NCBI GenBank assembly: GCA_050181465.1
Contig: JBFXDD010000027.1
Location: forward strand, 1-64,000
From: JACRLW01 sp050181465
GTDB taxonomy: Bacteria > Planctomycetota > UBA1135 > UBA2386
Reading direction: 5' to 3'
Length of the DNA: 64,000 bases
Shown here: positions 53,753-63,700 of the stretch, piece by piece
Numbering within the stretch: position 1 is the stretch's first letter
Layout of the letters: every line of letters starts with the position of its first letter
The notes under the pieces: generated by a model
What the model saw: only the letters and a program-made list of their open reading frames with translations
Database searches by the model: none
What the model was told of the DNA's origin: nothing
Position numbers and translations under genes: made by a program

Positions 53753-56700
53753 TTAGTCGAGAATGCGCTTCGCGATCTCCTCGAGCAACTGGGTCCGACG
53801 GCCTTCGTCCCAGACGATCTCGAGGCTCTTGGCAGCCGCCCACCGCGGAACCGTGTTCTCGATGAGATCGACGGCAGCAGCAGCCAACTTCGCGGACGTC
53901 GTGACGGTCTCGAGCGCGGGCAGTAGATCCGGCTGAGCCTTCCACGAATCGAGGATCCCCTTCTTGGCTGCCGGCACTCGAAGCGGGTTCCCACCGACGC
54001 CGTCGAGACGGTGCGCGATGAGGACCAGCACCTTTTTCCAACCCCCATCACTTCGCTCCGCAAGTCCGTGGAACATGGAGCTCAACTCGTGCATGCACCA
54101 CTGCGACCGCCAGTACTTGTCGCTGTGCACGACGACCACCTTGTCCGCCTTCTCGATCCTCAGGTTGTAGGCAGGGATGCTGTCGCCGTCCTCGAGCACA
54201 TAGCGATCGCGAAGCAGCTCGATCTCGCGATCGGACTCTCGCAGTCGTTCGCAAATCGCGTCGACCGGAACCTCATAGCCGGCGGGCGCTTCACTGGGCG
54301 ATGAGCCTCGCTGTTGCGGGTCCCACGCGTACGAGATGAAGACGGATCTCACGCCGCGCTTGCCGCCCGCGTCCTCGACCGGGTTCGTCACCACACGCCG
54401 CCGTCCGATCGCATCCGCAAGGTAGCTGCCGATCTTCTCGGCAAGTGAGTCCGCGGTGGACTCTGCGTCGGTACCGAACACCCTGACGCGGATGCTGCCG
54501 CCAAAGCCCTTCGAACCGAGATCCAACTCCAGCACGATCGCCTGCCCGGCCGCGTTGACCGCCTGAAAGCCGTCACGCGCGTATTGCCCCTCGCGACCGA
54601 ACTGCTCCCCGAGCCAGCGCAGGATGCCGTCCCAGTGGGCCTGATGGAGGCCCGAATGCTCGACGCTCCGCTGCTGCGGGTGAAACTGCTCGCGATCCAA
54701 GCTCAGCGTCGCCGGGTCCATCTCCTTCCACGTCAGGTCGCTGTGGCGTGGCAGATGCGTCAGGCTGAGATAGGTCGTCTCGTCGAACCAGGAGTTTCTG
54801 GCTTCGATCAGCGGGAAGCACAGCCCGATGCGCTGCATGAACGAGATCAACAGTTCGCGCTCGGCTTCCAAGGGCACCAGCCGGTCCCAGCCCCACTCCA
54901 CCAGATCACGCATCCGGAACATGCCGTGATTTGCCGTCAGTCTCGCGAACACCGGCGGCTGGCCGGGAAGGCCGCGCTCGAGCAGCGTGTAGATGCCTCT
55001 CAGGGCCCACTTCTGGCCGACGATGATCCGACCCTCGAAGAGGTCCGGTGCCCAATACACCCATCCGCTGTGGCTGAGGAACGCAAGCAGGTGGTCGAAG
55101 CGGCGATCCTCCAGTTCGAGCGCGTTGGCTGCGACGAGCTTCTTGAGCAGGGGAAAGCGCGCGTTGCGGTTCGAGTCCGCGATCCATCGTGTGAGCGCTT
55201 CGTGGAACTGCGCACGCGGCAGGGAACGATGAGCTTGTTCGAAGTCCGGATCCGCCTCGCTCCAGTGAATCCAGTCCTCGATGAGCTGCTGGGCGAGTTC
55301 CCAGGTGGCCGGCACCGCAGTTCCCTGGGTAGTCACCACCTTCGCGATCTTCGCACGGAGTTCTTGCTCGAGTTCGTCGAGCTGGCCCGCTCTTGCCAAA
55401 GCATCGCAGTAGAAGATCTTCGAGAACTCGCTCAGATCGTGCTCACCACACTCCGCACGGATTCGATCGCGCAATCCCGCAGATTCTTCGCTGGTGCGCG
55501 AACACACGAGGAGGATCTCTGCCTGGGGCCCGGCTGCCTGTCGGACGTACTCGATCCAGTACGCCAAAGGTCTCGACCGGTCCTGATACTCACCGCGAAT
55601 CCTGGGCCCATGCGCACCGCCTGCCAACGCCTCTTCCGGATTCCACACGATCACGAACACGGTGCCTGCCGACAGGAACAGTTTGTGAGTGTTGTGATAG
55701 ATCTCCTGCCCGCCGAAGTCCCATACGTGCACGTGAACTTCGTGGGTTTGCTTGTCGGCGGCCGCTTGCACTTTCCAGTCATGGAACCGCACGCCGTGCG
55801 TCGTCCCGATTCGATCGATCTCCGGCTCGTAGTCCTTCCTGGTTCGCTGCGGGTCGCCACCGGTGAGTCGCAGCGACAGCGCGGTCTTCCCAGCACCACC
55901 ATTGCCGAGGATGAGCACCTTGCAACGCTTGACCTGGCCTCGCCCCACGCGTTCGCACTCGTCGAAGTACTCCTTGGTCGTCCGCGCGACGTTCTGATCG
56001 ACAGCACTGCCGTGCTCGGAAGCCGGCGGAACGAGAACGCCCGAACCGCAGAGAAAGAGCGTGCGCACGCGGCGCCAGTTCTCCGGCAAGCGGCGCAGCC
56101 GTCGCATGCCGCCCAGATCCAGGTAGTCGATCGAGTCCGGCAAGTCGGGCATCGCCTCGTCGTCGAGCGGCGTGTTGCGAAGTTCCAGCCGACGGAGGGT
56201 CGGCGGCCACGCCGGCAGCAAACGCAGAGGCACGTCGTTGAGTCGCAGATCGACGATTGCGGCAGGCCATCGTTCGATGCTCCGCAGGTTCGCCAGTCCA
56301 GAGAGATCGACGACTTCGAGACGACCGCCGGCGTGCACGAGTTCCTGCGCACTCGCTTCGCTGAGATTGGCGCTGCCGCGCAAGCACAGCTCGATCAAGT
56401 TCGGCAGTTCGGCCGCCGCGCACTCGAGCGCAGTCACCGCCGGGCAGTCCTGCAGGATCAAGCGCTCGAGGGTCGCCGGCAGCTCGGGCACGGTCTCGAG
56501 ATCAGGGCAATCGCGCACGTCGAGCACCGCGAGCTTGTCGGGCAACTCGGGCAGGCGGTGTACGCCGGCGAGCCGCCAGAGGTACAGGTGCGTGAGATTG
56601 GGGAAGCGCTTGGCGAGACCGCCATCGGCGAAGAGCGCCTGATCCAGACCCTCCCAGGTGCTCTGCTCGTCTAGATCGCCCAGCACGATCTTCTGCACTT

Positions 56701-56767
56701 GCTCGTCCCACGGTTTGAAGTCGGGCAGCGCGTCCTTCGCGTTGATGACTTGGGATGAAGCGTTCAT
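53753..56767 (-). CDS. LRR-Roc-COR-TIR protein (NLR-like)
   Basis: A 1004-residue multidomain protein with a good ribosome site (GGAGA, 6 nt before the ATG). Leucine-rich repeats lie at about 55-245 ([36 protein letters not shown] units). The Roc GTPase spans about 280-450, with P-loop GNGGAGKT at 288-295 and switch [15 protein letters not shown] at 348-362. The guanine-recognition motif is unclear ([11 protein letters not shown] in its place). A COR-like region lies at about 490-800 ([36 protein letters not shown]). The C-terminal TIR domain at 805-935 starts [10 protein letters not shown] and has the conserved [11 protein letters not shown] with putative catalytic Glu894. TIR domains of this sort are NADases used in immunity. 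It is fed by two FGE-fold genes directly upstream. Confidence 0.92.
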   Translation of the reverse strand: MNASSQVINAKDALPDFKPWDEQVQKIVLGDLDEQSTWEGLDQALFADGGLAKRFPNLTHLYLWRLAGVHRLPELPDKLAVLDVRDCPDLETVPELPATLERLILQDCPAVTALECAAAELPNLIELCLRGSANLSEASAQELVHAGGRLEVVDLSGLANLRSIERWPAAIVDLRLNDVPLRLLPAWPPTLRRLELRNTPLDDEAMPDLPDSIDYLDLGGMRRLRRLPENWRRVRTLFLCGSGVLVPPASEHGSAVDQNVARTTKEYFDECERVGRGQVKRCKVLILGNGGAGKTALSLRLTGGDPQRTRKDYEPEIDRIGTTHGVRFHDWKVQAAADKQTHEVHVHVWDFGGQEIYHNTHKLFLSAGTVFVIVWNPEEALAGGAHGPRIRGEYQDRSRPLAYWIEYVRQAAGPQAEILLVCSRTSEESAGLRDRIRAECGEHDLSEFSKIFYCDALARAGQLDELEQELRAKIAKVVTTQGTAVPATWELAQQLIEDWIHWSEADPDFEQAHRSLPRAQFHEALTRWIADSNRNARFPLLKKLVAANALELEDRRFDHLLAFLSHSGWVYWAPDLFEGRIIVGQKWALRGIYTLLERGLPGQPPVFARLTANHGMFRMRDLVEWGWDRLVPLEAERELLISFMQRIGLCFPLIEARNSWFDETTYLSLTHLPRHSDLTWKEMDPATLSLDREQFHPQQRSVEHSGLHQAHWDGILRWLGEQFGREGQYARDGFQAVNAAGQAIVLELDLGSKGFGGSIRVRVFGTDAESTADSLAEKIGSYLADAIGRRRVVTNPVEDAGGKRGVRSVFISYAWDPQQRGSSPSEAPAGYEVPVDAICERLRESDREIELLRDRYVLEDGDSIPAYNLRIEKADKVVVVHSDKYWRSQWCMHELSSMFHGLAERSDGGWKKVLVLIAHRLDGVGGNPLRVPAAKKGILDSWKAQPDLLPALETVTTSAKLAAAAVDLIENTVPRWAAAKSLEIVWDEGRRTQLLEEIAKRILD

Positions 56768-56783
56768 CGATTCTCCGGATCCG

Positions 56784-57734
56784 TCATGAGCGCGGGTTGC
56801 GAGGTAGATGCTGGCCGTCGAAGTCTTCGTCGGACTGCGCGCTACGGCTCGGTCGGGCTAGCTCCGCGCCGTCCCGGCGCCCGCTCGCACCTCCCTCGCC
56901 TTCGCTTGCTTTGCTGCTGTGCTCGTCCACCGGACTGGGGAGCAAGCAGACGCGGAAGCCCAGCCTCCCGCTGCGAACCTCTGGCCTCCCTCTGCCGCGG
57001 TAGGCGGAGCGGCACCCCCACGCAGAGATTACGAATGACCCGCCGCGAAACATCCGGACCCGCCGGCGATCCGTCACGTCTGCCAGTTCGCGCGCCAAGC
57101 GCGCATCGTGCGACGACACCGCTGCAAGTTCGCGATACTTGTACTCTCTCCAAGGATCCAGACACCACTCCCAGACGTTGCCGTGCATGTCGTACAGACC
57201 GAACTCGTTCGCGGCCAGCTCACCGACAGGATGTGTCATGCCTCTCGAATTGGCGTCGAACCAACCGAGCTCGCGGAGAGCCGCCTCACCGTCGCCCGAC
57301 GCATACTCTGATGCCGTCCCCGAGCGGCATGCGTACTCCCACTCCAGTTCCATCGGAAGCGATACCGACCATCCCTCCGGGAGAGCGGAACTCTCGACCA
57401 ACCAATCGCAGAAGTCCATCGCCTGCCACCAGTCGATGTTCTCTGCGGGTCGCAGAGTGTGCGCGCCATTGCTGTAGCCGCGCGCCTCACCTTTCGACCG
57501 AAAGTACGCATCGAGCTGCTGCTGCGTGACCGGGAAGGTCCCCAGGTAGGAGTCTCGCAGGATGCGCACGCGATGCATCGGCTCCTCTTCCGGGTCGTAC
57601 CCCCGACTCCCCATCACGAACTCTCCAGACGGAATCCGTCGAAAGAACATCGGCCCACCGTCAAAGGGCAACTCGAGTTCCAGATCGCGCGCTCGTGCCG
57701 CCGCGCGCCAGCCTGCGGTGAGCTTCTGCTTCAC
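56784..57734 (-). CDS. FGE-sulfatase (C-type lectin fold) protein 1, DGR-type variable C-terminus
   Basis: 316 residues from a GTG at 57734. The formylglycine-generating-enzyme fold runs over residues 34-265: IPSGEFVMGSRGYDPEEEP, YLGTFPVTQQQLDAYF, LPMELEWEYACRSGTASEYA, LYDMHGNVWEWC, FRGGSFVISAWGCRSAYRGR, LGFRVCLLP. The FGE catalytic Cys pair is not present in the usual place. Residues 223-265 correspond to the variable repeat matching the template at 57909-58038. It ends 16 bp before the TIR gene, so co-expression is likely. A C-terminal tail of 50 residues is homologous to that of the second FGE protein. Function: probably a ligand-binding sensor (inference). Confidence 0.87.
   Translation of the reverse strand: MKQKLTAGWRAAARARDLELELPFDGGPMFFRRIPSGEFVMGSRGYDPEEEPMHRVRILRDSYLGTFPVTQQQLDAYFRSKGEARGYSNGAHTLRPAENIDWWQAMDFCDWLVESSALPEGWSVSLPMELEWEYACRSGTASEYASGDGEAALRELGWFDANSRGMTHPVGELAANEFGLYDMHGNVWEWCLDPWREYKYRELAAVSSHDARLARELADVTDRRRVRMFRGGSFVISAWGCRSAYRGRGRPEVRSGRLGFRVCLLPSPVDEHSSKASEGEGGASGRRDGAELARPSRSAQSDEDFDGQHLPRNPRS
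56939..57068 (-). repeat. DGR variable repeat 1 (in FGE protein 1)
   Basis: 130 bp aligned without gaps to the template repeat. By hand count, 17 of 24 template adenines are changed, against 15 of 106 other bases. This copy is therefore adenine-biased but also more diverged than variable repeat 2, as if diversified long ago or inherited as a different allele. The G/C-rich end GGCTTCCGCGTCTGCTTG is kept. Confidence 0.75.
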
Positions 57735-58317
57735 GCATCCTCCGGAAGGCGCGGCGGTACCCCAGCCGACGCCTTCTCCGCAGGATGCTCCATCCCGTGG
57801 ATCTCAGCCTCGACTGGGGCCCGGCCGCAGGGTTCGTCTCCCATCGCTCGCGCAACGAGGGCGCCGGAACGTGCGACGTCCGGTGGTCGCACGGACTCGC
57901 CGTGCCGAGGAACAAGCAGACGCGGAAGCCCATCGTCCTGTTGCGGTTGTCGGGCCTCCTCCTGTTGCGATACGCGGAGCGGCACCTCCTCGCGGAGTTG
58001 TCGAAGGCCCCGCCGCGGATCACGCGGTTCTGCCGGCTCCAGCACCTCCCGATGGCGGGTCCGAGCCAGCAAGGCTCGTCGCCAACCAAGATCAACCGCG
58101 TTCCGCGCGTGCGCGAAGAGCGCGGTCGCGCGCTGTTGCTGTACAGGTTGGAGGCAAAGAGTTGCGGTTCTTTGGGTTGGACCAAGCTCGCGAATCGCAG
58201 GAAGCATCCACGAGGTCGTGTTGAGACGGCATTCGGGACGCAAGCTCTCGAAACTGTCTAAGCGAAGACACCGTGAGATCAGGAAGGGGCGACGAACCAT
58301 CCGACTCGCCGCGAAGT
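57735..58317. other. 583-bp region holding the DGR template, otherwise no clear gene
   Basis: This lies between two FGE genes on one strand. Apart from the template repeat (57909-58038), no coding unit is convincing. A - strand frame ending at 57731 overlaps the FGE1 start by GTGA, which might point to a short coupled gene, but its residues (for example GDEPCGRAPVEAEIHGMEHP) match nothing. In DGRs the template is a non-coding RNA segment usually close to a reverse transcriptase and often an avd gene; neither is here. Confidence 0.6.
57909..58038 (-). repeat. DGR template repeat
   Basis: A 130-bp sequence that, read as codons, ends in GFRVCLFL and is full of AAC and AGG (N/R) codons. It matches the segment 58470-58599 of FGE protein 2 with 18 differences, 16 of them at template adenines (16 of 24 A changed; 2 of 106 other bases changed). 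Examples: AAC to TTC twice, AAC to GGC, AGG to TGG twice, AGG to GGG three times, GAC to GGC, TAT to TGT. Adenine-specific change is the hallmark of a diversity-generating retroelement template. It is not preceded by an FGE domain, so it is not a target itself. Confidence 0.92.
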
Positions 58318-59358
58318 CTAGCGGCGCCGGCGAGGAGGGAGACGCAGAGACTCGATTGAGTCGGCGTCGGACCGCGCTGCGGCTCGGTCGGGCTCGCCGC
58401 GCGCCTTCCCGGCGCGCGCTCGCTCCGACCTCGCCTTCGCTGGGCTGGCTGGCTGGACCCCCGGACCGGGGAACAAGCAGACGCGGAAGCCCATCCACCC
58501 GCCGCGGAAGCCGGGCCCCCTCCAGAAGCGACACGCGGAGCGGCACCCCCACGCGGAGTAGTCGAAGGCCCCGCCGCGGGTCACGCGGTTCCGCCGGCTG
58601 TCTTCATCCTGGCGAATGGCCTGGCGAATCGCAGCCGGATGATGCTCATGGATGGGCAGCCGATCGCGGTAGGGCTCGTCCTCCCAAGGATCGAAACACC
58701 ACTCGCGGACGTTTCCGTGCATATCGAACAACCCGAACCCACTGGCGGGAAGTTCGCCCACCAGCAGTGTCCCGGACTCCCACTCGCGACCGAACCATCC
58801 GACATCGCCAAGTGCAGCCTCACCATCGCCTGACCAATACTCGGTGTCGGAACCGGCGCGACACGCGTACTCCCACTCGATCTCCAGCGGCAGGCCGAAG
58901 TGGGTCGGAGAATCGGCCAGCAAAGCGAGGGAGTCGGAACTCCAAGGCCGAGAGCTCAACCAGTTGCAGTAGCCGTTGGCTTCGAACCAGGTGACACTCT
59001 CCGCGGGAGCCTCGTCCCGGTCCTGGAAGTGATTCGAGTGAGTCTCGTCCTGCCAGGCCTGCCTGCGCCACGCGGCATAGCTGCGCGACTTGGTCCACAG
59101 CCGAAACTGCCGCTGCGTTACCGGCGTCTCCGCGAGCCAGAACGCCACGCCGTCCGTCCGTCCCGGGATCGGTGGGATGATCACCGTGTGCTGCGGCTCT
59201 TCGAAGGAGGAGAACCCCCGACTCCCCATCACGAAGCTGCCCGCCGGGATCGCGCGAAAGCGTATGCGCAAGCCCTGCGGACGATCGTCGAGCACCAGCA
59301 CGGGCAAGTCGCGAACGCGGGGATCCAGGTGCGCGGAATCGATGGGATGCGGAACCAA
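58318..59358 (-). CDS. FGE-sulfatase (C-type lectin fold) protein 2, DGR variable target
   Basis: 346 residues from a TTG at 59358 (no ATG or GTG start was found in frame close upstream). The FGE fold lies at residues 32-296: RAIPAGSFVMGSRGFSSFEE, WLAETPVTQRQFRLW, LPLEIEWEYACRAG, LFDMHGNVREWC, then the variable segment 254-296 (RGGAFDYSAWGCRSACRF, GFRVCLF). Variable residues are Tyr267, Trp270, Gly271, Cys276, Phe278, Trp279, Gly281, Gly283, Phe284, Gly286, Gly287 and Trp288. These replace N/R/D/Y/T of the template. An Arg/Ala-rich tail of about 50 residues follows. It is upstream of the TIR unit and co-directional. Likely a diversified binding protein. Confidence 0.9.
   Translation of the reverse strand: MVPHPIDSAHLDPRVRDLPVLVLDDRPQGLRIRFRAIPAGSFVMGSRGFSSFEEPQHTVIIPPIPGRTDGVAFWLAETPVTQRQFRLWTKSRSYAAWRRQAWQDETHSNHFQDRDEAPAESVTWFEANGYCNWLSSRPWSSDSLALLADSPTHFGLPLEIEWEYACRAGSDTEYWSGDGEAALGDVGWFGREWESGTLLVGELPASGFGLFDMHGNVREWCFDPWEDEPYRDRLPIHEHHPAAIRQAIRQDEDSRRNRVTRGGAFDYSAWGCRSACRFWRGPGFRGGWMGFRVCLFPGPGVQPASPAKARSERARAGKARGEPDRAAARSDADSIESLRLPPRRRR
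58398..58418. other. GC-rich hairpin downstream of variable repeat 2
   Basis: An 8-bp perfect stem (58398-58405 with 58411-58418) and a 5-nt loop TTCCC, about 50 bp beyond the 3' end of the variable repeat. A weaker version (5-bp stem, 56866-56880) follows variable repeat 1, within a homologous tail. No such hairpin follows the template. DGR targets are known to need a DNA hairpin or cruciform after the repeat, so this is a candidate recognition element. Confidence 0.45.
58470..58599 (-). repeat. DGR variable repeat 2 (in FGE protein 2)
   Basis: 130 bp, the same length as the template and aligned without gaps. Eighteen differences, sixteen at template A (A to T or G), two elsewhere (T to C, and C to G in the ACG to TGG codon). 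The last 22 bp (GGCTTCCGCGTCTGCTTG and following) are unchanged, as expected for an initiation-of-homing segment. Confidence 0.92.
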
Positions 59359-59436
59359 GTCGAGGCGGGATCCTACCCAATCCCACGCGGACTGCCGAGA
59401 CGACGAAGGGGGATCGCGCGGCGTCGCGCTTCGACC

Positions 59437-60759
59437 TCACTCCGGCAGCCACCCCGCCGCCGCTCGCAAGCCCGCGTGAACGACAGCACTCCGCGCCCGC
59501 AACGCGAGCACCGCGCGCTCGACCTCGATCGCCGCGCGCAGCGACATCGCCCACGCGCGCAGATCGCCGCGGCCGGTCGACCACGCTGCGCGCGCGACAC
59601 TCGCCGCCTGCCGCAGACTCGGCACGACCTCGGTATCGAGAATCGCGCGCTGCGCACTCAACGCGTCGAGCATCGCCAACGCGACGTCGATCTCGGCCGA
59701 CGCACCGACCAAGCCCTGCCGCTCGCGCGCCCTCGCCGCCAACTCCGCGGCACGCGCACGCGACACCGCGGCGTCGATCGCCTCGTGCCGAAGGAACGGC
59801 AAACTCAACATGCCGCCCAGCGTGAGTCCACCATCGCCCATCAACACCGAACGTAGGGAGAAGCCGGGCTCGCGATCCCACTCGGCCACTTCCAACCCCG
59901 CTCGCGCCGCAACCCGTTCGGCACGCAGCACGTGCAAGGCCGGGTTGCTCTGCACACGCGCGCGCAGAGCCTCGGCCTCGCCGGCCGCGAACTCGTGCGG
60001 CTCCGGCACTCGCCCCACCGCGACGAAGCCCGGTGCCACCCCGCCGAGCAACACGCGCAGCTTGGCAGCGCGCTCGATGCGCTGCACGGCGAGCGCCTCG
60101 AGTTCACTCTCGTTGCGGGCCCACTCACTCTGCGCGGTCAACAACATCGACTGATCGGCGACCCCGCTCTGCAACTTGCCGCGCAACGACTGCACCTCGA
60201 TCGCGAGCACATCGCGCAGTTGCCGAAGCAGCGAGTCCTCCGCGTCGATACGACCCAGCTCGATCACCTCTTCCGCGACATCCCGTGCGAGCCGAATCCG
60301 CAGCGCGTCGAATCGCGCAGCCGCTGCCATCGCGCGCGCGAGCGCGGCGTCGGCGTTCGCACGCAGACGACCCGGGAACACCAGGTTGTTCATCGCCTCG
60401 CTCGCCAACACGAGACCCGTGCGATCGAACCAGGCTCCACCACCGAGCCGATGATCCAGACCGATCATCGCGGTCGCCTCCTGCGAACCGGCCATGGGCA
60501 CCTCCTCCAACGCCGCCGACCACTCGGCCCACGCCGCCTCGATCTCCCCGTTCGCCAACAGCGCATGGGCTACGTAGTCGGCGAGCACGGCCGACTCATC
60601 GAGCACCGGCAGGGCCCGTTCGCTGATCGGCGGCTGCAAATCCGCTCCCGCACGTTCGAGCTGCGCGCGCGCACTCGCTTCACCCTCCGGATGCACGGTG
60701 CAGCCCGCGACGACGCAGGTTGCAGCGATCATCGCGAAGACTTCGCGAAACCACCTCAT
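59437..60759 (-). CDS. Outer-membrane efflux protein (TolC/CusC type)
   Basis: 440 residues from the ATG at 60759, which overlaps the pump stop (ATGA). A lipobox (ATCVVAGC, Cys near 18) suggests lipid anchoring. The rest is the coiled-coil pattern of outer-membrane factors: ALLANGEIEAAWAEWSAALE, NADAALARAMAAAARFDALR, RVQSNPALHVLRAERVAARA. It forms the trimeric exit channel of the RND pump encoded just upstream. No inner-membrane fusion protein is in the window; it is probably further upstream. Confidence 0.88.
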   Translation of the reverse strand: MRWFREVFAMIAATCVVAGCTVHPEGEASARAQLERAGADLQPPISERALPVLDESAVLADYVAHALLANGEIEAAWAEWSAALEEVPMAGSQEATAMIGLDHRLGGGAWFDRTGLVLASEAMNNLVFPGRLRANADAALARAMAAAARFDALRIRLARDVAEEVIELGRIDAEDSLLRQLRDVLAIEVQSLRGKLQSGVADQSMLLTAQSEWARNESELEALAVQRIERAAKLRVLLGGVAPGFVAVGRVPEPHEFAAGEAEALRARVQSNPALHVLRAERVAARAGLEVAEWDREPGFSLRSVLMGDGGLTLGGMLSLPFLRHEAIDAAVSRARAAELAARARERQGLVGASAEIDVALAMLDALSAQRAILDTEVVPSLRQAASVARAAWSTGRGDLRAWAMSLRAAIEVERAVLALRARSAVVHAGLRAAAGWLPE

Positions 60760-63700
60760 GCGGCCACCTCCACGAGCTGCCCGCGCAACTCCCACCGCTT
60801 CCACAACAGAAAGATCACCGGATACACGAGCAACTCCATCAAGAAGCTCACCGTGATCCCACCGATGAGCGGGGCGACCAGACGCCGCGTCACGTCGGCG
60901 CCGGTTCCCGTCACCCACAACAGCGGCAACAGCCCGATCATGTCGGTCGCCACCGTCATGGTCTTCGGGCGAATGCGTTTGACCGCCCCCGCGTGGATCG
61001 CGAGATGCAGATCGCGCATCGTGCGCAGCCGACCTTGCCGCCGCGCGTCCTCATACTCGCTGTCGAGATAGAGCAGCATCACCTGTCCGGTCTCGGCGTC
61101 CACACCGAGCAGCGCGATGATGCCGACCCACACCGCCAGACTGAGGTCGTAATCCAGAACCCACAGGAACCAGAAGGCACCGATCAGGGAGAACGGGACG
61201 GCGAGCAGGATGACGCCCACGCGGAACCAGCTCCGTGATCCAACATACAGGAGCAACACGATCAGCAGTCCGGTGATCGGCACGACGACCAGCAGGCGTT
61301 CGTTGGTTCGCTCGATCTGCTCGAAGGCACCCGAATACTCAAGCGAGTAGCCCGCCGGCAACGGCACCTCCCGCGCGATCGCCGAGCGCAGTTCCGCGAT
61401 ATAGCTACCGAGGTCGCGACCGCTGAAGTCGACGTACACCCACGCGGTCCGCTGCGCGTTCTCGCTGCGCAGCATCGGCGCATCCTCGGCCCATCGCAGG
61501 CTCGCGAGCTCGCCGAGTGGAACCTGCGCCCCGCTCGCGGTCGCCACCAGCACTCCACGCAGATCGTCGAGGTCCTCGCGCAGCTCGCGCGCATAGCGCA
61601 GATTCACCGGATAGCGACCGAGCCCCTCGACCGTGGTGGTCACCGGCATACCGCCGATCGCGAGCGCCACCACGTTCTGCACATCGGCGATACGGAGCCC
61701 GAAGCGCGCCGTCGCGAGACGATCGACTTCGACGTCCAGGTACCGCCCGCCCTGATTGTCTTCCGCGTAGGCACTCGTGGTGCCGGCGACCGCCTGCGTC
61801 ACCGCCGCAGCCTTCGCCGCGAGCCGATTGAGCTCGCTCAGATCCGGCCCGAAGAACTTCAATCCAACCGGAGTCTTGATCCCGGTCGTGAGCATGTTGA
61901 TGCGGTTCTCGATCGGATACGGCCAGGCATTCGCCATCCCCGGCAGCTTCACGATGCTGTCGATGCCGTGGTGCGGCGTGCCGTCGGGATCGTGCCAACC
62001 GTACTTCAGCTCCTCCATGGTGATGCTGCGCTCGCGCGGCCACACCCAGGTCAGCGCCGGCAGCAAGGGCTCGCGAAGCCAGTCGGGCCAGCGGTCGTAG
62101 AAGTTCGCGACCGGCACCTTGCGCCACTTGCTGCGATCCGTCTCGATCTGCACGACCGTCTCGATCATCGAGAGCGGTGCCGGATCGGTCGCCGTATCCG
62201 CGCGCCCGATCTTGCCGTGCACGCTGCGAACTTCCGGGAAGCTCGCGATGAGCTTGTCGGTCTGCTGCAGCACCTCGCGCGCCTTGCCCACCGACACGCT
62301 CGGTTGCGTCGTCGGCATGTAGAGCAGATCGCCCTCGTCGAGCTTGGGCATGAACTCGCTGCCGAGCTGACTGAGCGGATACAGCGTGCTCGCGCCGAGC
62401 AGCAACGTGAAGATCAGCGTGGCGAAGGGATGACGCAGACACACCCAGAAGAAGGGCTCGTAGATCGCCTCGCTGAGCCGATTGATCGGATTGCGCTCCT
62501 CGCGGGGAATCCTGCCGCGCACGAGATAGACCATCAACGCCGGCACCACCGTGATCCCGATCAGCGCGGCCGCGGCGATCGCGAAGGTCTTGGTCCATGC
62601 CAGGGGACCGAACATGCGCGCCGACTCACCGCCCAGGGTGAAGATCGGCAGGAAGCTGACCGTGATGACGAGCAGCGACGAGAACAANNNNNNNNNNNNN
62701 NNNNNNNNNNNNNNNNNNNNNNNNNNNNNNNNNNNNNNNNNNNNNNNNNNNNNNNNNNNNNNNNNNNNNNNNNNNNNNNNNNNNNNNTCAGCGCGGCCGC
62801 GGCGATCGCGAAGGTCTTGGTCCATGCCAGGGGACCGAACATGCGCGCCGACTCACCGCCCAGGGTGAAGATCGGCAGGAAGCTGACCGTGATGACGAGC
62901 AGCGACGAGAACAATGCCGGCGCGACTTCGCTGGCGGCAGCGAGGATGAGCGAACTCTGTGCGGGCATCGGCACGCCGTCGCGTTCCTGTGCCTCGCGGG
63001 CGCGCTGCAGGTGTTTGTGAGCATTCTCGATCAGGACGACGCCTGAGTCGACCATCACGCCGATCGCGAGCGCGAGCCCGCCGATCGACATGATGTCTGC
63101 GTTGATGCCGAGCAAGGTCATCAACAGGATCGAGACGAGCAGCCCGATCGGCAGCACCAAGAGCGCGACGATTGCGCTGCGCACGTGGGCCAGGAACAGG
63201 AGGCAGATCGCCGCCGTCACCAGCAGCTCTTCGATCACCGCGTCCTCTAGCGTGTCCACCGCGCGATCGATGACCAACGAACGGTCATAGGTGGGCACGA
63301 TGCGCACGCCCTCGGGCAGTCCGGCTTCGAGTTCCGCCAACCGTGCTTTGACTGCCGTGATCACCGCGTGCGCGTTGCTGCCGAATCGCGCCACCACGAT
63401 GCCGCCGACGGCCTCGCCTTGGCCGTTCAGCTCACCCACCGACCGGCGCGCGGCACCACCGACCTCGAGCTGTGCGACATCTCCGAGCAGGATCGGCGTG
63501 CCGCCCGCCCCCACACCCACCGGCACCAGCGCCAGATCCTCGACACCGCGCAGGTAGCCGCGCGATCGCACCATGAACTCCTGCTCGCTGCGTTCGACGA
63601 CCGAGCCGCCGACATCCTGGTTGCTCGCAGCGATGGCGTCGCGCAGCCCCTGGATGGAGAGCGAGTAGGCGCGCACGCGCTCCGGATCGAGCAGGACCTG

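Noticed and set aside
57661..58185. An open frame through the template repeat that reads like a third FGE C-terminus (RGGAFDNSARRCRSAYRN)
   Set aside because: No FGE N-terminal part precedes it, and the N/R-rich codons are what a DGR template should show. It is the template, not a gene.
57731..58552. A 273-residue frame ending with GTGA overlap to the FGE1 start
   Set aside because: It runs through the template and the tail of FGE2 in another frame, has low-complexity Arg/Pro content and no family match. The overlap may be chance.
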